From the NCBI GenBank assembly GCA_030247885.1, contig JAPDRO010000023.1:434001-498000 (forward strand): a DNA stretch of 64,000 nt, written 5' to 3'. The translations under genes and the position numbers were made by a program. Below, piece after piece: positions 48,450 to 59,458 of this stretch. The notes below the pieces were generated by a model, which was not told the origin of the DNA, did no database searches, and saw only the letters and a list, made by a program, of their open reading frames with translations. This stretch comes from Taxawa tesnikishii (nom. ined.) (Eukaryota; Ascomycota; Dothideomycetes; Dothideales). The number at the start of each line of letters is the position of its first letter. The stretch's first letter is position 1.

Positions 48450-49953
48450 TGAATGAATAGAGAATTACAAGTACGTACAAACAAACGAAACAACAAGACC
48501 GAACGAACGGTTGAGCAATGGCATGCTCAGAAAGATATCGGAGATGGAAAGAAACATGACAAGGATTGGACATCAGGGAGACAGAACGGGCAGGGCTCAC
48601 TGCCCTCAATGCCTGTTTTGTCATGTTATTGCCACAAGAGAGACCAGCCTCGGAGAAGAGGGCTAAGATCAGCGTTTTGTGAGGGTCTGTCACGGTTCCA
48701 GCACATCTTCCTGCAGACAGGCGCTTGGCAAGGCGGTATCTCCAGGTGTTGGCAGAAGTATGGACGGGTGTCTCGCCGCTGGCATGGGCAAAATCTAGAC
48801 GGGATCGCCGAGCCACGTTTCCGATTTTCCGAGTGGACGGCACTCCGTGAGTCGAAAGAAGGGGAACGCGGCGCGAAACCTCACCGGAACACTCTTCCCG
48901 CTGATAAATTAACTCGGTCCGAGAGGACAAAAACGAGCATTCGAACACAGCCCTCGCCGATCTATGGAGCTCGAAGGCCGGATGTAGGGCAGGCTTGAAT
49001 ATGCCAAGAAAGCAACTCGTGCCGCCAGATCCTTAATTCCTCTTACCCCCGTCAGTTGCACTGCTACACAACGCTACACCGCCTTCGGCTTGCCTGAGAC
49101 GTTCCGCCAAGCCGGGCAGGGCTGGAGCGTTTGAGCCATGACGCCACACGTGCTGACTGACTGATATGCACTGTCCGAAGCTTAACACAACCCGACTCGT
49201 TGAACCGGACGTACCAGGTACCATGTATGTGCCGATTTGTGTTATTTTTCGACCTAAATCAAGGTGATTGCGCACGTGGAATAACTTAATTGTTGGCCCA
49301 TGACGAGCGGAGACATCCATTTGCCGATCTGCAGGTATTCAAGACGACAACCCATGATCACACTACCGTCAATCCATCACACGACCTCGGTACAGATATT
49401 GCCCGTGTCGAACGGACGAGTGGAGCTGCGAAGTGACGGAGGGTTGCAGAGACGGCCTCGGGCCTGAGCAGCAGATTACATCCACGTTCCCAATAGCCTG
49501 CAGCTATGCGTATTCGAGGAATCATAAGAATTCAGGCTCTAGATATGACGACGTATATCCAGGCTCAGGTTAGTGGCGCACAGACTGGAGAGAAGGGCCA
49601 GTGTATATCAAGGGGGCTAAGGAATTGATGCAGGACATCAACTCATTCCGAGTGTGGTCTAGCTCTTCTACACAACATGCATCGCAATCATGTCGTGCAG
49701 TATCCAGGGTGTGACCTCTCGAGACGGGACCATGGCCGAACTCTAAGACTGCCCCGAAAGTGTAAAGGCGACCGAAATACGTGATACGGCGGGACGTCTT
49801 CCGCATCGGACCGTTTCCAACAGTCTACATTCGCAAACACGCCGTTAGAAGCGTATTCCCCGGCCTCGGTAGAATCGAGGTACAGGCCAATAAGCCAAGC
49901 TTAGTGAACAAAAGCTTCCGAAAGGCAAGTCTTGGAAGCAGTGCATAGTTTAT
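48450..49953. other. Intergenic region
   Basis: 1.5 kb between the zinc-cluster gene promoter and the 3' end of palA. A 181-codon plus-strand frame (48453-48998) starts four bases from the factor's ATG but is basic, has no domain and no support. Confidence 0.45.
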
Positions 49954-52579
49954 TCAGCGGAACTGCACGCCTTTGCTGGCATCCCACCTCGCGTCGCGCT
50001 TCTGCGCAGCCCCGTTAGCTTCGCTAGATGCAAACCTAATTCCCATCTCCGGCGTCCACATCCCTGGCGTGGGCGAGGAAGCAGCCACAGGGGTGGCACA
50101 TTGGCCCTTGTCGGCATTGGAGCTGCTAGAGGCTCGGCAGCAGAGGCCCTTGCTGCCGATCTCGACTGCATATGCTCCTGCTGCTTTTGCTGTCTCAAGT
50201 TCGACGAGTTCGCATTCTGCAGGCTCATCTGAGCCATGGCGGTGCTGAGATCGCCCTCGAGCTGGGCGGCTTCGGCCCGGCGCTGGTACGCAAAGGCACG
50301 ACATTCGTCCCGGAAGCGAGCAACCATTGCAGCAAGGTCGTTGTAAAACTTCCGTCCCGTGTCCAGGTTTGCGATGATCTCTTTGTACGCAAGGTATGCA
50401 TTCTCTAAGTTCTGTAGAGCTTGCTCACGGTCCTTGGTCGAAGAGTCGCCGCGACGTGCCGCAATGAAGGCAGTATTCGCTTGCTGAACACGCGTCATCA
50501 ACTCATGTTGCTCGTTCTCTTCTTCAGCGAGCTCTGCTTGATCTGATGCGTATCTCTGGAGCCGCTTGTCGAAAAAGTCCTCAAACTGTGAAGTCTCGAT
50601 CGTCTGCATTGGGTATTCGCGTTCCAAGCGAGCAGCTTCACGGAGGAGGTCTGCATGGACGTCGTCGCTCTTTGCCTTGGCCCTGATGTTTTCGATTTTG
50701 CGCCTCCGCCTGTTCTCTAGACGATTGATGTCGTTGAGTGCTGCACGGAGATTGTTCGCCTCCCGCTCAACCTTGGCCGTCATTGTGGCTCGCCTGCTGC
50801 TCGGGACATAGTCTTCCAAGTCTCTATCTGTACCCGCAAGCAAACGGATCAAGCTTTCATTATCCCTGAGCTTCTTCTGGACCAACTTATCACTGTTGCT
50901 GGCATGTTTCAGGTAACCATCGATCTCGGTGACCTGGGAGTATAGCTTCGGGACCGCATCTTTCGACAGTGGTCGAGTCCAGCGATCGGTGCCAAACTTC
51001 CTCCGAGCTTGCTCGTCTTCGGCGGCTTCCGACCGCAGAAGGTCGACACCCTCCTGGTAAGTAGCATAATCGCTGTTCTTCAGCTTCTCTGTATCTGCCA
51101 TGGCGTTGTGTAATCGGTGGATCCCGTTCTGCTGCCGGATATCCTCAGCGTGGGATGCTACTCCAGGAGGAAGACCCAAAGGCTTCTCCAAAGCTTGTAA
51201 GGATCCAGGTAGGTTCAAAGACATCAACAGGTCGTGTATCCTAGTGGTCATAGCCTCAAGCTCCCGAATAATGTTGTCGTTGACAAGACGATCTCGCTTG
51301 TCCACGTAGATGCTGGCAGCCACATGTACTGAGTATGGTACCAGCTTTGAGAATAATGGCCTGCCAAGTTCTCCGTGATCTCCCAGCATGGAGGAAGACT
51401 CCGAAACCTCTTTGGGCACTCTCGCCGCCACCATACTGGCTCGGTCCAGAATTTTCAGCTCGGACTTCGGTGGAACGGGGATGAGATAGATCATGTCGTT
51501 GTCCTTCTCCGCTCTCTTGAGATCTTCTTGGACTTTGCTCTTCAGACCACTGAGGTCGTTCTGCACAGCCTTATTGACGTATCTGGCCTCCTTCATGGCT
51601 TCATTCGCGCATACCAAACTGTCCCTCAATCGCGCAACTTCCTCACCATATTTCCGCTTCTCTAAGCAGTCGCATGCAGCACGGTACTGTGCTGCAGCCG
51701 CAAAGTGATGGTGTTTGGCCGTCATGTGGTGGATCCATTCGCTGCTAATCGCATCACTCTTAATGCCCCAGTCTCCGGCGTCACTGTAAAGATCGCTGAC
51801 CTTTACGGCGAGCTTCGCAATGCTTGCATCTTTCAACCCATCTTTGACCGCCTTTTGCCAGAAGCATTCTTGCGCTTGAGCCAGCATGAGATATTCCAGA
51901 CTCTCGAGCGTCATGGCGTCCATGTCCTCCGGTGGAGCAGTCCTCATATCAGGGATAACGGTGTTCTTGAGGTGTGAGAGTACGCCTGCTGCGAAGCAGA
52001 AGTAATTGCACGCAGTCTTGAGCCCTTCGCCAGTGCTCCGGTTCGAAGCCATCGCTAGCTGTGAGTACATGGCGGCAAGATTGAACAGTATGTTTGCCAG
52101 CTCAAACCGTAGATTATCTTGGGATACTGCATCCGTTGTCAGCACGTCTCTTACGGAGCTTGGTTCGTTTGGCTGACCTGGTCTTTGTGTATTGTATCCC
52201 AGCGCCGGGTACCAGACAAATTCGACGCCTATCTACAGCGTCTCAGCATGCTGTTCCACTATCATATTGGTGCGCAATAACATACGTCGACTGGGAACTT
52301 TCCACCCATCCACACAAGTTGGGCAGCATAAGCCTGAAGCTTGCGGATGCCGCTTGCGTGCGGCTCCAAGGCATGAACAGCAGCATGGCGTAGCCGATCT
52401 ATGGCCTCGAGATCTTTTGCAAACATGTCCGGGTGCTGGTCATATTTGGTGGAGATGTACTGCTTGATCGCCTCGGATAGCGATACATTGTGGGTTCGGC
52501 GGAAGGGTAGGAGTAGTATATTGCTAGCGGTAGTGTTAGGACAGATCTCGCCCGTCTACACAACTACCTACGAAGACAT
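49954..52579 (-). CDS. palA: pH-response regulator PalA/Rim20 (BRO1 domain)
   Basis: ESCRT-III-binding scaffold that brings the transcription factor PacC to its signalling protease under alkaline conditions. Exons read leftwards: 52579-52572 (8 nt, ATG plus five bases), 52523-52286 and 52232-49954; about 841 residues. The N-terminus NILLLPFRRTHNVSLSEAIKQYI starts the BRO1 domain, and VEFVWYPALG, LANILFNLAAMYSQLA and the AKHHHFAAAAQYRAA block continue it. The second half is the long helical V domain that binds YPX(L/I) motifs. The C-terminus has the PalA-type repeats MWTPEMGIRF and RWDASKGVQF, which separates it from Bro1. These repeats lie in another frame, entered at GGGG 50090-50093 (CCCC on the coding strand) where one base seems missing. 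Confidence 0.9.
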
Positions 52580-53077
52580 TTTTCCGGTCAGTCACTCTCT
52601 CCTGAGAGTTTTCTGCTGACATGAAGTCATCAGTATTTGCACAGAAGACAGCGGGGTCGTCGAAGGAAGCAGAGCCGCATGCCCGCATCGACCCTCGAGC
52701 TCGAGATGGCTTGGCGTTTCCTTCGCGAGCCCCCGAGCCCCGCCATCGTTTCGCTCAGGTACTCGTACCTGTTGCTGCTCTCTCTTGAGTATGTTTGCGT
52801 GAACAAACGGCGCCCGCTCTGCTCGGTTAGGCGTACAGTGAGACCGGAAACGTCGCATACAGGTAGCACGTCATTCGGCTTTGTCACAACGATTGACTAC
52901 CTAGTCTTCCCTCCAAGCCCGCCCACCGCCTCCTCCTTCCACCCTCGCTGTATCTATTAATAGTCAACCCATATATCAACCACGTTCCTCTTGTCTTCTC
53001 CCCATTTTAATACATACAACCCATCAGCGAAAACAAACAGCCTTCATAAACCGCCGATACACAACAGCTCCATCACC
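52580..53077. promoter_or_regulatory. Divergent promoter of palA and the copper chaperone gene
   Basis: About 500 bp between two start codons facing away from each other. One GCCAAG hexamer (reverse strand, 52710-52715) fits the PacC core, but a single hexamer is expected by chance. A TATATC-type AT-rich tract lies near 52970, 110 bp before the chaperone start. Confidence 0.45.
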
Positions 53078-53373
53078 ATGTCGGAACACAATTACAAGTT
53101 CAATGTCACCATGACCTGCGGTGGTTGCTCAGGCGCAGTTGAGCGCGTGCTCAAGAGACTCGATGGTATGTCTAAATCGCCACGCAATGCGCAATATCCA
53201 GGCGCTAACTCCTGCTTGCAGGCGTCAAGTCCTTCGATGTCTCCCTCAATACCCAGACCGCCAACATCGTAACCGAGGAGAACCTCGACTACGCAACCGT
53301 GCTCGAGAAGATCAAGAAGACGGGGAAGAAGGTCAACTCTGGCGAGGCGGACGGCGTGCCACAGGACGTATAG
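53078..53373 (+). CDS. ATX1: Copper chaperone ATX1
   Basis: Small cytosolic metallochaperone that hands Cu(I) to the Golgi copper ATPase. Exons 53078-53165 and 53222-53373 flank a 56-nt intron; 79 residues. The metal-binding motif MTCGGC is at residues 12-17, followed by SGAVERVLKRLDG. The second exon gives the beta strands VKSFDVSLNTQTANI and the helix ending LEKIKKTGKKV, the complete heavy-metal-associated fold. The lysine-rich last helix matches Atx1, where it contacts the ATPase. No frame problem. Confidence 0.95.
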
Positions 53374-53627
53374 GTGGTCACAGTCGTGCATGATGGTTTG
53401 AGCTTGGCGTCCTGGCGTATTTGTCGGACATAGTGGGGACAACGACAATGCATTTGGTGTCTCCGCCTGGTTCTTGAAGAATCTTGGTATCCTAGAGAGT
53501 CGATGCTAGATCCGAAAACTGGAAGAGGTCACAATTCACCTACGAGAAACTGCACAAACGCCTTTTTTCTTATGAGATAGAGCCATGAGGACATGAGGGG
53601 CCTACAGCGTTGCTATACAGGAACTGA
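53374..53627. other. Spacer between convergent genes
   Basis: 3' ends of the chaperone and thiolase genes. Nothing else is seen. Confidence 0.4.
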
Positions 53628-55004
53628 CTAGAACCGCGCTTCAACCTTCTGCTCCGTGTCTTGCAGCGCCCACTCGCTCCTATGCGCTTTGCTTCTGACC
53701 TTATCGGCCTGAGCACGGGTGAAGCCCTTGGCCTCAACCGCAGGATTGTAGCCAAGGCCGGTCTTCTTCGCTACAGTCTCCGAATCAACAGGCGCGCACT
53801 TCTTGCCGTCTGCTCTCTTATAAACCGTAACGACAACAGCGCCGCCAAGCCCCAGATTGTGCTGAAGGGCAGCAGTTGTGCCGTCGACCAACCTGTTGTT
53901 GGCCCAGCCTCTCAAATGCCATACGAGCTCAGCACACTGTGCGATACCACTTGCGCCTAACGGGTGGCCCTTGGATATCAAGCCGCCCGAGGGATTGATC
54001 ACCATCTTGCCACCGTAGGTTATGTCGCCTTTTCGTACCATCTCGTGTGCCTTGCCGGGTTCGCTCAAGCCAAGGGCATCAATGACGATCATTTCGTTGG
54101 CCGAGAAGCAATCGTGCAGCTCACATACTTTGATGTCGGCAGTAGTAACACCTGCTTCGCTCAACGCGGTCTTGGCTGCATGCTTGGTCATTTCGAAACC
54201 CATCAGGTCGATACTGCTTCGGGAAAAGAGCGATGGCGCGTCTGTTGCCAAGCACTGACCGGCGATGAGCACTGCCTGATCTTTAAGGTGAGGTCTGGCG
54301 TCGAGGAAGTCTTGCGAGACGATGACTGCTGCCGCGCCGCCATCGGACGTGGGACAGCATTGCAGCTTGGTAAGGGGCTCATGAATGACAGGCGCATTCA
54401 GAATCTGCTCCAGAGTGTACTCGTCCTGGAATTGAGAGTACGGGTTCCTCTTCGAATGCTCGTGATTCACTCTGGCAATCTCCGCAAAGTCCTCCTTCTT
54501 TGCGCCGTACTTCTCCATATACTCCCGACCAGCGTTGCCGAACATCTGTGCAGCGCCAGGCGCATTGGTGATACCTCTCGTCTCCTTCATCATCTGCGCC
54601 GTGGTTCCAGTGGGGTTCGTTCGGTCCTGGAAGAAGCTCTGCAGACTGCCTGGGAACATCTTCTCGAAGCCAACAACCAGAACGCAGTCCGCTGCGCCAT
54701 GAGAAACCATGTTCCGCGCAAGGTTCAAGCCGGTTGACCCAGTACTGCAGTTGTTGTTCACGTTGTATATCGGGATCTGAGTCATGCCGAATTGATAGAA
54801 GACCCGTTGGCCGCAAGTGGAATCGCCGTAGCAGTAACAGGCAACACCCTGATCGACATCATCGTAGTTGATCTGGGCGTCAAGCATTGCCTTCACGCCG
54901 GCCTCGAATCCGAGTTCGGTGTAGTCCACTTTGCCTCTGGGCTTGATGAACTTGGTCATCCCTACGCCAAGCACATAGCTTGGTGAAGCTGGTTTCTTGC
55001 CCAT
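53628..55004 (-). CDS. SCPx-type thiolase (acetyl-CoA C-acyltransferase family)
   Basis: Thiolase of the sterol-carrier-protein-X group, which cleaves 3-ketoacyl-CoA in beta-oxidation of branched or sterol side chains in animals; fungal members often lack the SCP2 domain, as here. Single exon of 458 residues, frame intact. The nucleophile cysteine is in NNNCSTGSTGLN. The histidine motif is ELHDCFSANE, and GHPLGASG holds the second catalytic histidine. The chosen start (MGKKPASPSYVLGVGMTKF) matches family N-termini. The frame stays open 47 codons upstream, with ATGs at 55145 and 55127 that would add a basic, hydrophobic leader. The C-terminus ARF is not a standard PTS1 (SKL type), so peroxisomal location is unproven. 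Confidence 0.9.
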   Translation of the reverse strand: MGKKPASPSYVLGVGMTKFIKPRGKVDYTELGFEAGVKAMLDAQINYDDVDQGVACYCYGDSTCGQRVFYQFGMTQIPIYNVNNNCSTGSTGLNLARNMVSHGAADCVLVVGFEKMFPGSLQSFFQDRTNPTGTTAQMMKETRGITNAPGAAQMFGNAGREYMEKYGAKKEDFAEIARVNHEHSKRNPYSQFQDEYTLEQILNAPVIHEPLTKLQCCPTSDGGAAAVIVSQDFLDARPHLKDQAVLIAGQCLATDAPSLFSRSSIDLMGFEMTKHAAKTALSEAGVTTADIKVCELHDCFSANEMIVIDALGLSEPGKAHEMVRKGDITYGGKMVINPSGGLISKGHPLGASGIAQCAELVWHLRGWANNRLVDGTTAALQHNLGLGGAVVVTVYKRADGKKCAPVDSETVAKKTGLGYNPAVEAKGFTRAQADKVRSKAHRSEWALQDTEQKVEARF

Positions 55005-57481
55005 CTTGTCTGATTCGTGCGGTGACTGAAATGTCGTCGTTATAGACGAGGAATACACTCGACACGAGAGTAGAAGAAATGAGAGAGTTATATACAAGCG
55101 GAGTCTTGTAGCAATGCTTCCCCGCATGTTCCCCAAACTCCGCAAAAGGCAACAAGGTTAGCCGAAGTTCCGAACCTCGGAAAGGGCAGACTTGGTGCTT
55201 CACATGTTTCAATTGCTGTCAAGAACATCTCAAAAACCATCGACAACTTATGTGCATACAACGACTATCCCTGGGGCCTAAGGTGCCGCCATCGGACAGC
55301 AGAGCCCTCCATGACACGCGGGCCTTGAAAAAGTTAATCGGAACGAGCAAGGCCTGTTAGCTCAAGTCAGGCGTTTCACTGATATACGGATACTACGTGG
55401 TCTTGTCGCTGGCTGAGCCCTGTCTTACGGTTCGGAACTCCAAGCGGTCCGTTTGTGGAAAGGTAAGCATGGAAGGCCGACTCAGGGCTATTAACGTAAG
55501 AAAAAGACAGGTACTGCCATACATACCCATAAGGTTTTGCAGAGAGGATTGAGATCGACAAGGGCATCAGAAGTACTCTAGAGCGATCAGTTCGTACGCA
55601 GGGCTAGAGATCCCCTCTGGCACGCCTGCTTTACATGAGAGACCACCTGCGGACCCACGTACAGGAACTGCTAGACAGTCAAAGACATGAACGCAGAAGA
55701 GTGTCGCTATTCTGGGAAGTCCTCCTTCTCGCCCCACTGCTGCTGGCGCTCAACATGGAAAACCGCTACAAAGAGTGGCTCTTGGTAGCATTGGCAGCGG
55801 CAGTGCAGATCTTGGTGTCGGTGAACTTTGTTTTGCTCCAGCAAGAGAGAGAAGGAGAGGCTAGGGGATGTTGAGATTGATGCGCCGTACAGCTCGAAGG
55901 GCTACTTCTTCTGCAGCGGCTCTGAGGGTCTTTCGTTGACCTGAGAAAACTCTCCGAGCTTGTTGATATCTACAGTCTCGTTTCGGTTTGGAGCTGAATG
56001 GGGTGTTGACTTTCCCGGGTACTTGAGGATGCCATACGCGTCCACGCTGGTCGCTGGTCGCTGGACCTTCTCACTTGAATAGAGATCTGGGTCTGGACTA
56101 GCTCACCGCCGTCCTTCCATGGTAGATGTATGCAGCTCTCCCCTGCGACCACGACCTGGTCCTCTTCTTTTCCTTCTCCTCTAACAGCATCGACAAAGCT
56201 CCGGCCGGCTGCTTCTTCTGCAGGTTACCTCCTTTGCATATCTTGTGTACAGCCTTTGGTACGCAGCTTTGTCGCCCAAGCGCCGATGAACTGTGTCATC
56301 TAAGATAACACCGTCTTGAAAGATGACAACACGGCCCATCACCTGCCGCCGGTGAGCAACCGGGTCGAACATGATGCGTCAAATACGTTGAGATCGGGTA
56401 ACGGAAGCATCATGATGGGACCAGCTCGCCTGGTTTTGTATTTGCATTATGTGATATATAAAGATTTCTATGTAAACGTTCTGTCAGATACCGTCGTAGC
56501 ATATGCATCAAAAGGCGCGCCCGACCCCAGTGAAGGAAATCGAACGCAACCCTCAGTGCTTGACTCTAGAATGCTTTGATCTTCTCATCATATGAACGTA
56601 CGATCGAGTCTGGCCCGTTCGACCGAGCAAAGGCATGGCACGACAGCCACCCAGCAGACTCAGGAAAGTCAGTGAACTCCTCGCCTCAAGAATGAGCCCC
56701 ATTGAGTTACCCTCTCCATGCTCCAGAGGAACAAAAGACGGGCAATCGCATATCTGTTGACCTCGACGAAGAAATACCGACCTTCACCTGAGTCCAACTT
56801 GCTCTCTTTGCGAATTACCAAGACGAACCTTCACCTCCTCCCAGTCCCTACCCACATACCAGACAGCCCGGCGCGGCGCGGCCACAGACTCATATCCTCA
56901 TCCCTCTTTCGAGCAGCCCCGAGGGACCGGCAACCACACCGGCCAAGCGCAGGCGAGCGAGCAGAAAAGCTGAGAGTAGTAACGGTGGGAAGGGCGAAAG
57001 AAGGGATGGAGGTGGAAGTGGTGTAAGCCGCTGTGTTGTGCTTCTATGGCGGCGCGTTTCCGCAGTCCTGACAACGCAGGGTGTCCGGGGACTTTCTCCC
57101 AAAGCTGTATATGGAGGAAAACACGAGGTTTTCTGTGCGTAAGCTTTGAATGCGATCCTTTGAGCGAGGAGTTGAGAGGAAAAAGAGAGAAATTCGGAAG
57201 GCAGAAGCTGGAGAAAATTGCTGGCTGAGATGCCAAGACTCCGGAGCTTGGACCGCCCGCTCAGTGAACGGAATGTGCCTTGCTGCTCTTTGTCTGGCTG
57301 CCGTTTGGAGTTGAATCTACAGGCATCAACGCGTGAATTCAGGCAGCACCCACTTTGCGCTGGAGCAGCCTAGTCGCCCATATCGAACAAGAGTCGACCT
57401 TGTTCTCCGAGCACGCGTTGCACCTGTCCAACAAGTTCTCCTGGCGCAAGCAGACATCCTCAATAGAACACAACCGGCAAC
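55005..57481. other. Intergenic region
   Basis: About 2.5 kb between the divergent thiolase and Rae1 genes. It contains one small hydrophobic frame (55635-55874), given separately. Other frames up to 112 codons are unsupported. No RNA or repeat is recognised. Confidence 0.45.
55635..55874 (+). CDS. Possible small membrane protein (unsupported by homology)
   Basis: A 79-codon frame with a charged N-terminus (many Arg, His, Glu), then two hydrophobic stretches: VLLLAPLLLALNM and LLVALAAAVQILVSVNFVLL, separated by the charged ENRYKEW. A charged tail ends it. This hairpin pattern is better organised than random frames, and it may be an exon of a longer gene. I recognise no family. It could equally be chance. 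Confidence 0.25.
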   Translation: MRDHLRTHVQELLDSQRHERRRVSLFWEVLLLAPLLLALNMENRYKEWLLVALAAAVQILVSVNFVLLQQEREGEARGC

Positions 57482-58679
57482 ATGTCTGGCCTCTTCGGCA
57501 GCAATCCAGCAGCTTCTGCCCCAAACGCGACCCAGGGCGACATCTCCAAGGACGTTCAGGTCAGCAACCCACCCGAAGACAGCATCTCCGATCTCGCCTT
57601 CTCCCCACAGTCCGACCACCTCGCGGTAGCATCATGGGACAAGAAGGTTCGCATCTATGAGATCGACGCGCAAGGGAACAGCCAGGGAAAGGCGCTCTTC
57701 GAGCACCAGGGACCGGTGTTGGGGTGCGCGTGGTCGCAGGTAAGGCGCATATCCTGACGCGCTACGTGAGACAGGAAGAAACTGACAAACCTCATAGGAC
57801 GGCACTAAGGTATTCGGCGCCGGTGCAGACAAGGAAGCTCGCATGCTAGACTTGGGCGCCGGTGGTACAACCGCGACTCAAGTAGCTGCACACTCCGAAC
57901 CCATCCGCTGCATTGAAGCCATCAATGTGCAGGGAAACAATATGCTGGTGACTGGTTCATGGGACAAGACCATCAAATACTGGGACCTGCGGCAACAACA
58001 GCCTGCCGCGACATTGGACGTTGGAGAACGGGTGTACACAATGGATGTGCGCAACCAGATGCTCGTCGTCGGTACCGCAGAGAGGTGGATCCACATCGTG
58101 AACCTGGCCAACCCTGGAACTGTCTACAAGAAGATACAGAGCCCTTTGAAGTGGCAGACCAGAGTTGTCACATGCTTCACAGACGCGACGGGCTTTGCTG
58201 TTGGCAGTATTGAGGGAAGGTGTGCGATTCAATATGTTGAGGACAAGGACTCAAGGTGCGTAACTCAAGAAAACCCCTCACCCACTCCTAGGTTGTTTTG
58301 CTAACCGTACGCCCAGCTCAAACTTCAGCTTCAAGTGTCACCGTCAAACTCCCCGAACGACCGCAATGTGGCCAATGTCTTCTCTGTCAACGCAATTTCG
58401 TTCCATCCCGAACACGGCACCTTCAGCACTGCAGGTAGCGACGGTACCTTCCATTTCTGGGACAAGGACGCTAAACACAGACTCAAGGGTTACCCCGAAG
58501 TTGGCGGTACCATCAGTGCTACCGACTTCAACCGCTCCGGAAACATCTTCGCCTACGCGGTATCCTACGACTGGAGCAAGGGCTATGCACATAATACCCA
58601 GCAATACCCCAACAAGATTATGCTGCATCCAGTGGCTGCAGATGAGTGTAAGCCAAGGCCAAACAGCAAGAAGAGGTGA
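57482..58679 (+). CDS. mRNA export factor Rae1/Gle2
   Basis: WD40 beta-propeller at the nuclear pore that binds the Nup98-type GLEBS motif and aids mRNA export. Exons 57482-57739, 57798-58255 and 58317-58679; about 359 residues. The N-terminus MSGLFG and the repeats (SWDKKVRIYEI, SWDKTIKYWDLRQ, AGSDGTFHFWDKD) match Rae1, as does the C-terminal YDWSKGYAHN segment. In exon 3 the frame breaks at CCCC 58351-58354. One more C joins CHRQTP to NDRNVANVFSVNAISFHP, the expected blade, and corrects the exon length. Confidence 0.92.
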
Positions 58680-59458
58680 TAGGCATGGAATGAAGAACTC
58701 TAAAAAGAACACGAGGGAATGTTGTGGCTGGCTGGGGCCATCAAAAAGTGTAAACTATCCGGATTGCAGCGCGGCGCCAGGCGTACGATTTGGAAGTTAG
58801 GGAGCATTGCTGTGTTAGGGAGGGCATCTGGAAGCGAATTGATCCTGCAGATGAGGATATGATGATGGTAGAAGGAAGCGGCTCGCGCGACTTGTCCAGG
58901 GAAAAACAATCTTCGGAATACTTTTTACGGCCCCGCGCCTCGAAGCTCCTCATTTATCGTAAACGTAAACGGCACTTCCTTCGACGGCAAGACGAGGCGC
59001 TGGATACGGGATCCCGCGTGCATTGGTAGTCCATCGAGTGTCTCCAAGCAGATCGACGTCAACCCCACACTTCGGCCTTCTCGCCGTGTTCTCCTCACCG
59101 AGCGCCATCTACGGGTACACAGATACATGTAGCCGTATACCGCTGGTATCATCATTTGCCGGACGGTGTGCAAACCTGCTAACCCCTCATATATGCAGGT
59201 ACCAGGCATCATCAGTTACACGCTTGTTTACCCAAAAGAGCTTAGCATATACCATCACTTCACGTTTTTCTTGCATGTTCGAACATGTTGCAAGGTTCCC
59301 CGCCGTCCTAGCACCGAAGTAAACAATCTCCATCATGCTCTGAGCATTATGTCACCCGGCTGCAGACAATCTTCAAAAGGCTGCATGCGCCCGCTGAGCA
59401 GGTTCGTCTCTTCTCTTCTCACCTTCTCACCTTTTCACCTTTTCGTTCGTAGCCCAGC
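58680..59458. other. Spacer between two rightward genes
   Basis: About 780 bp. Frames of up to 202 codons run into the lactonase gene in wrong frames. No other feature is seen. Confidence 0.45.

Noticed and set aside
48453-48998. 181-codon frame divergent from the zinc-cluster gene
   Set aside because: Highly basic random-looking sequence without domain; probably promoter DNA.
52710-52715. PacC site in the palA/ATX1 promoter
   Set aside because: A single hexamer is expected by chance in 500 bp.
56520-56590. tRNA-like stretch on the minus strand (GTTCGATTT box)
   Set aside because: The T arm and acceptor stem do not pair, so no cloverleaf can be drawn.
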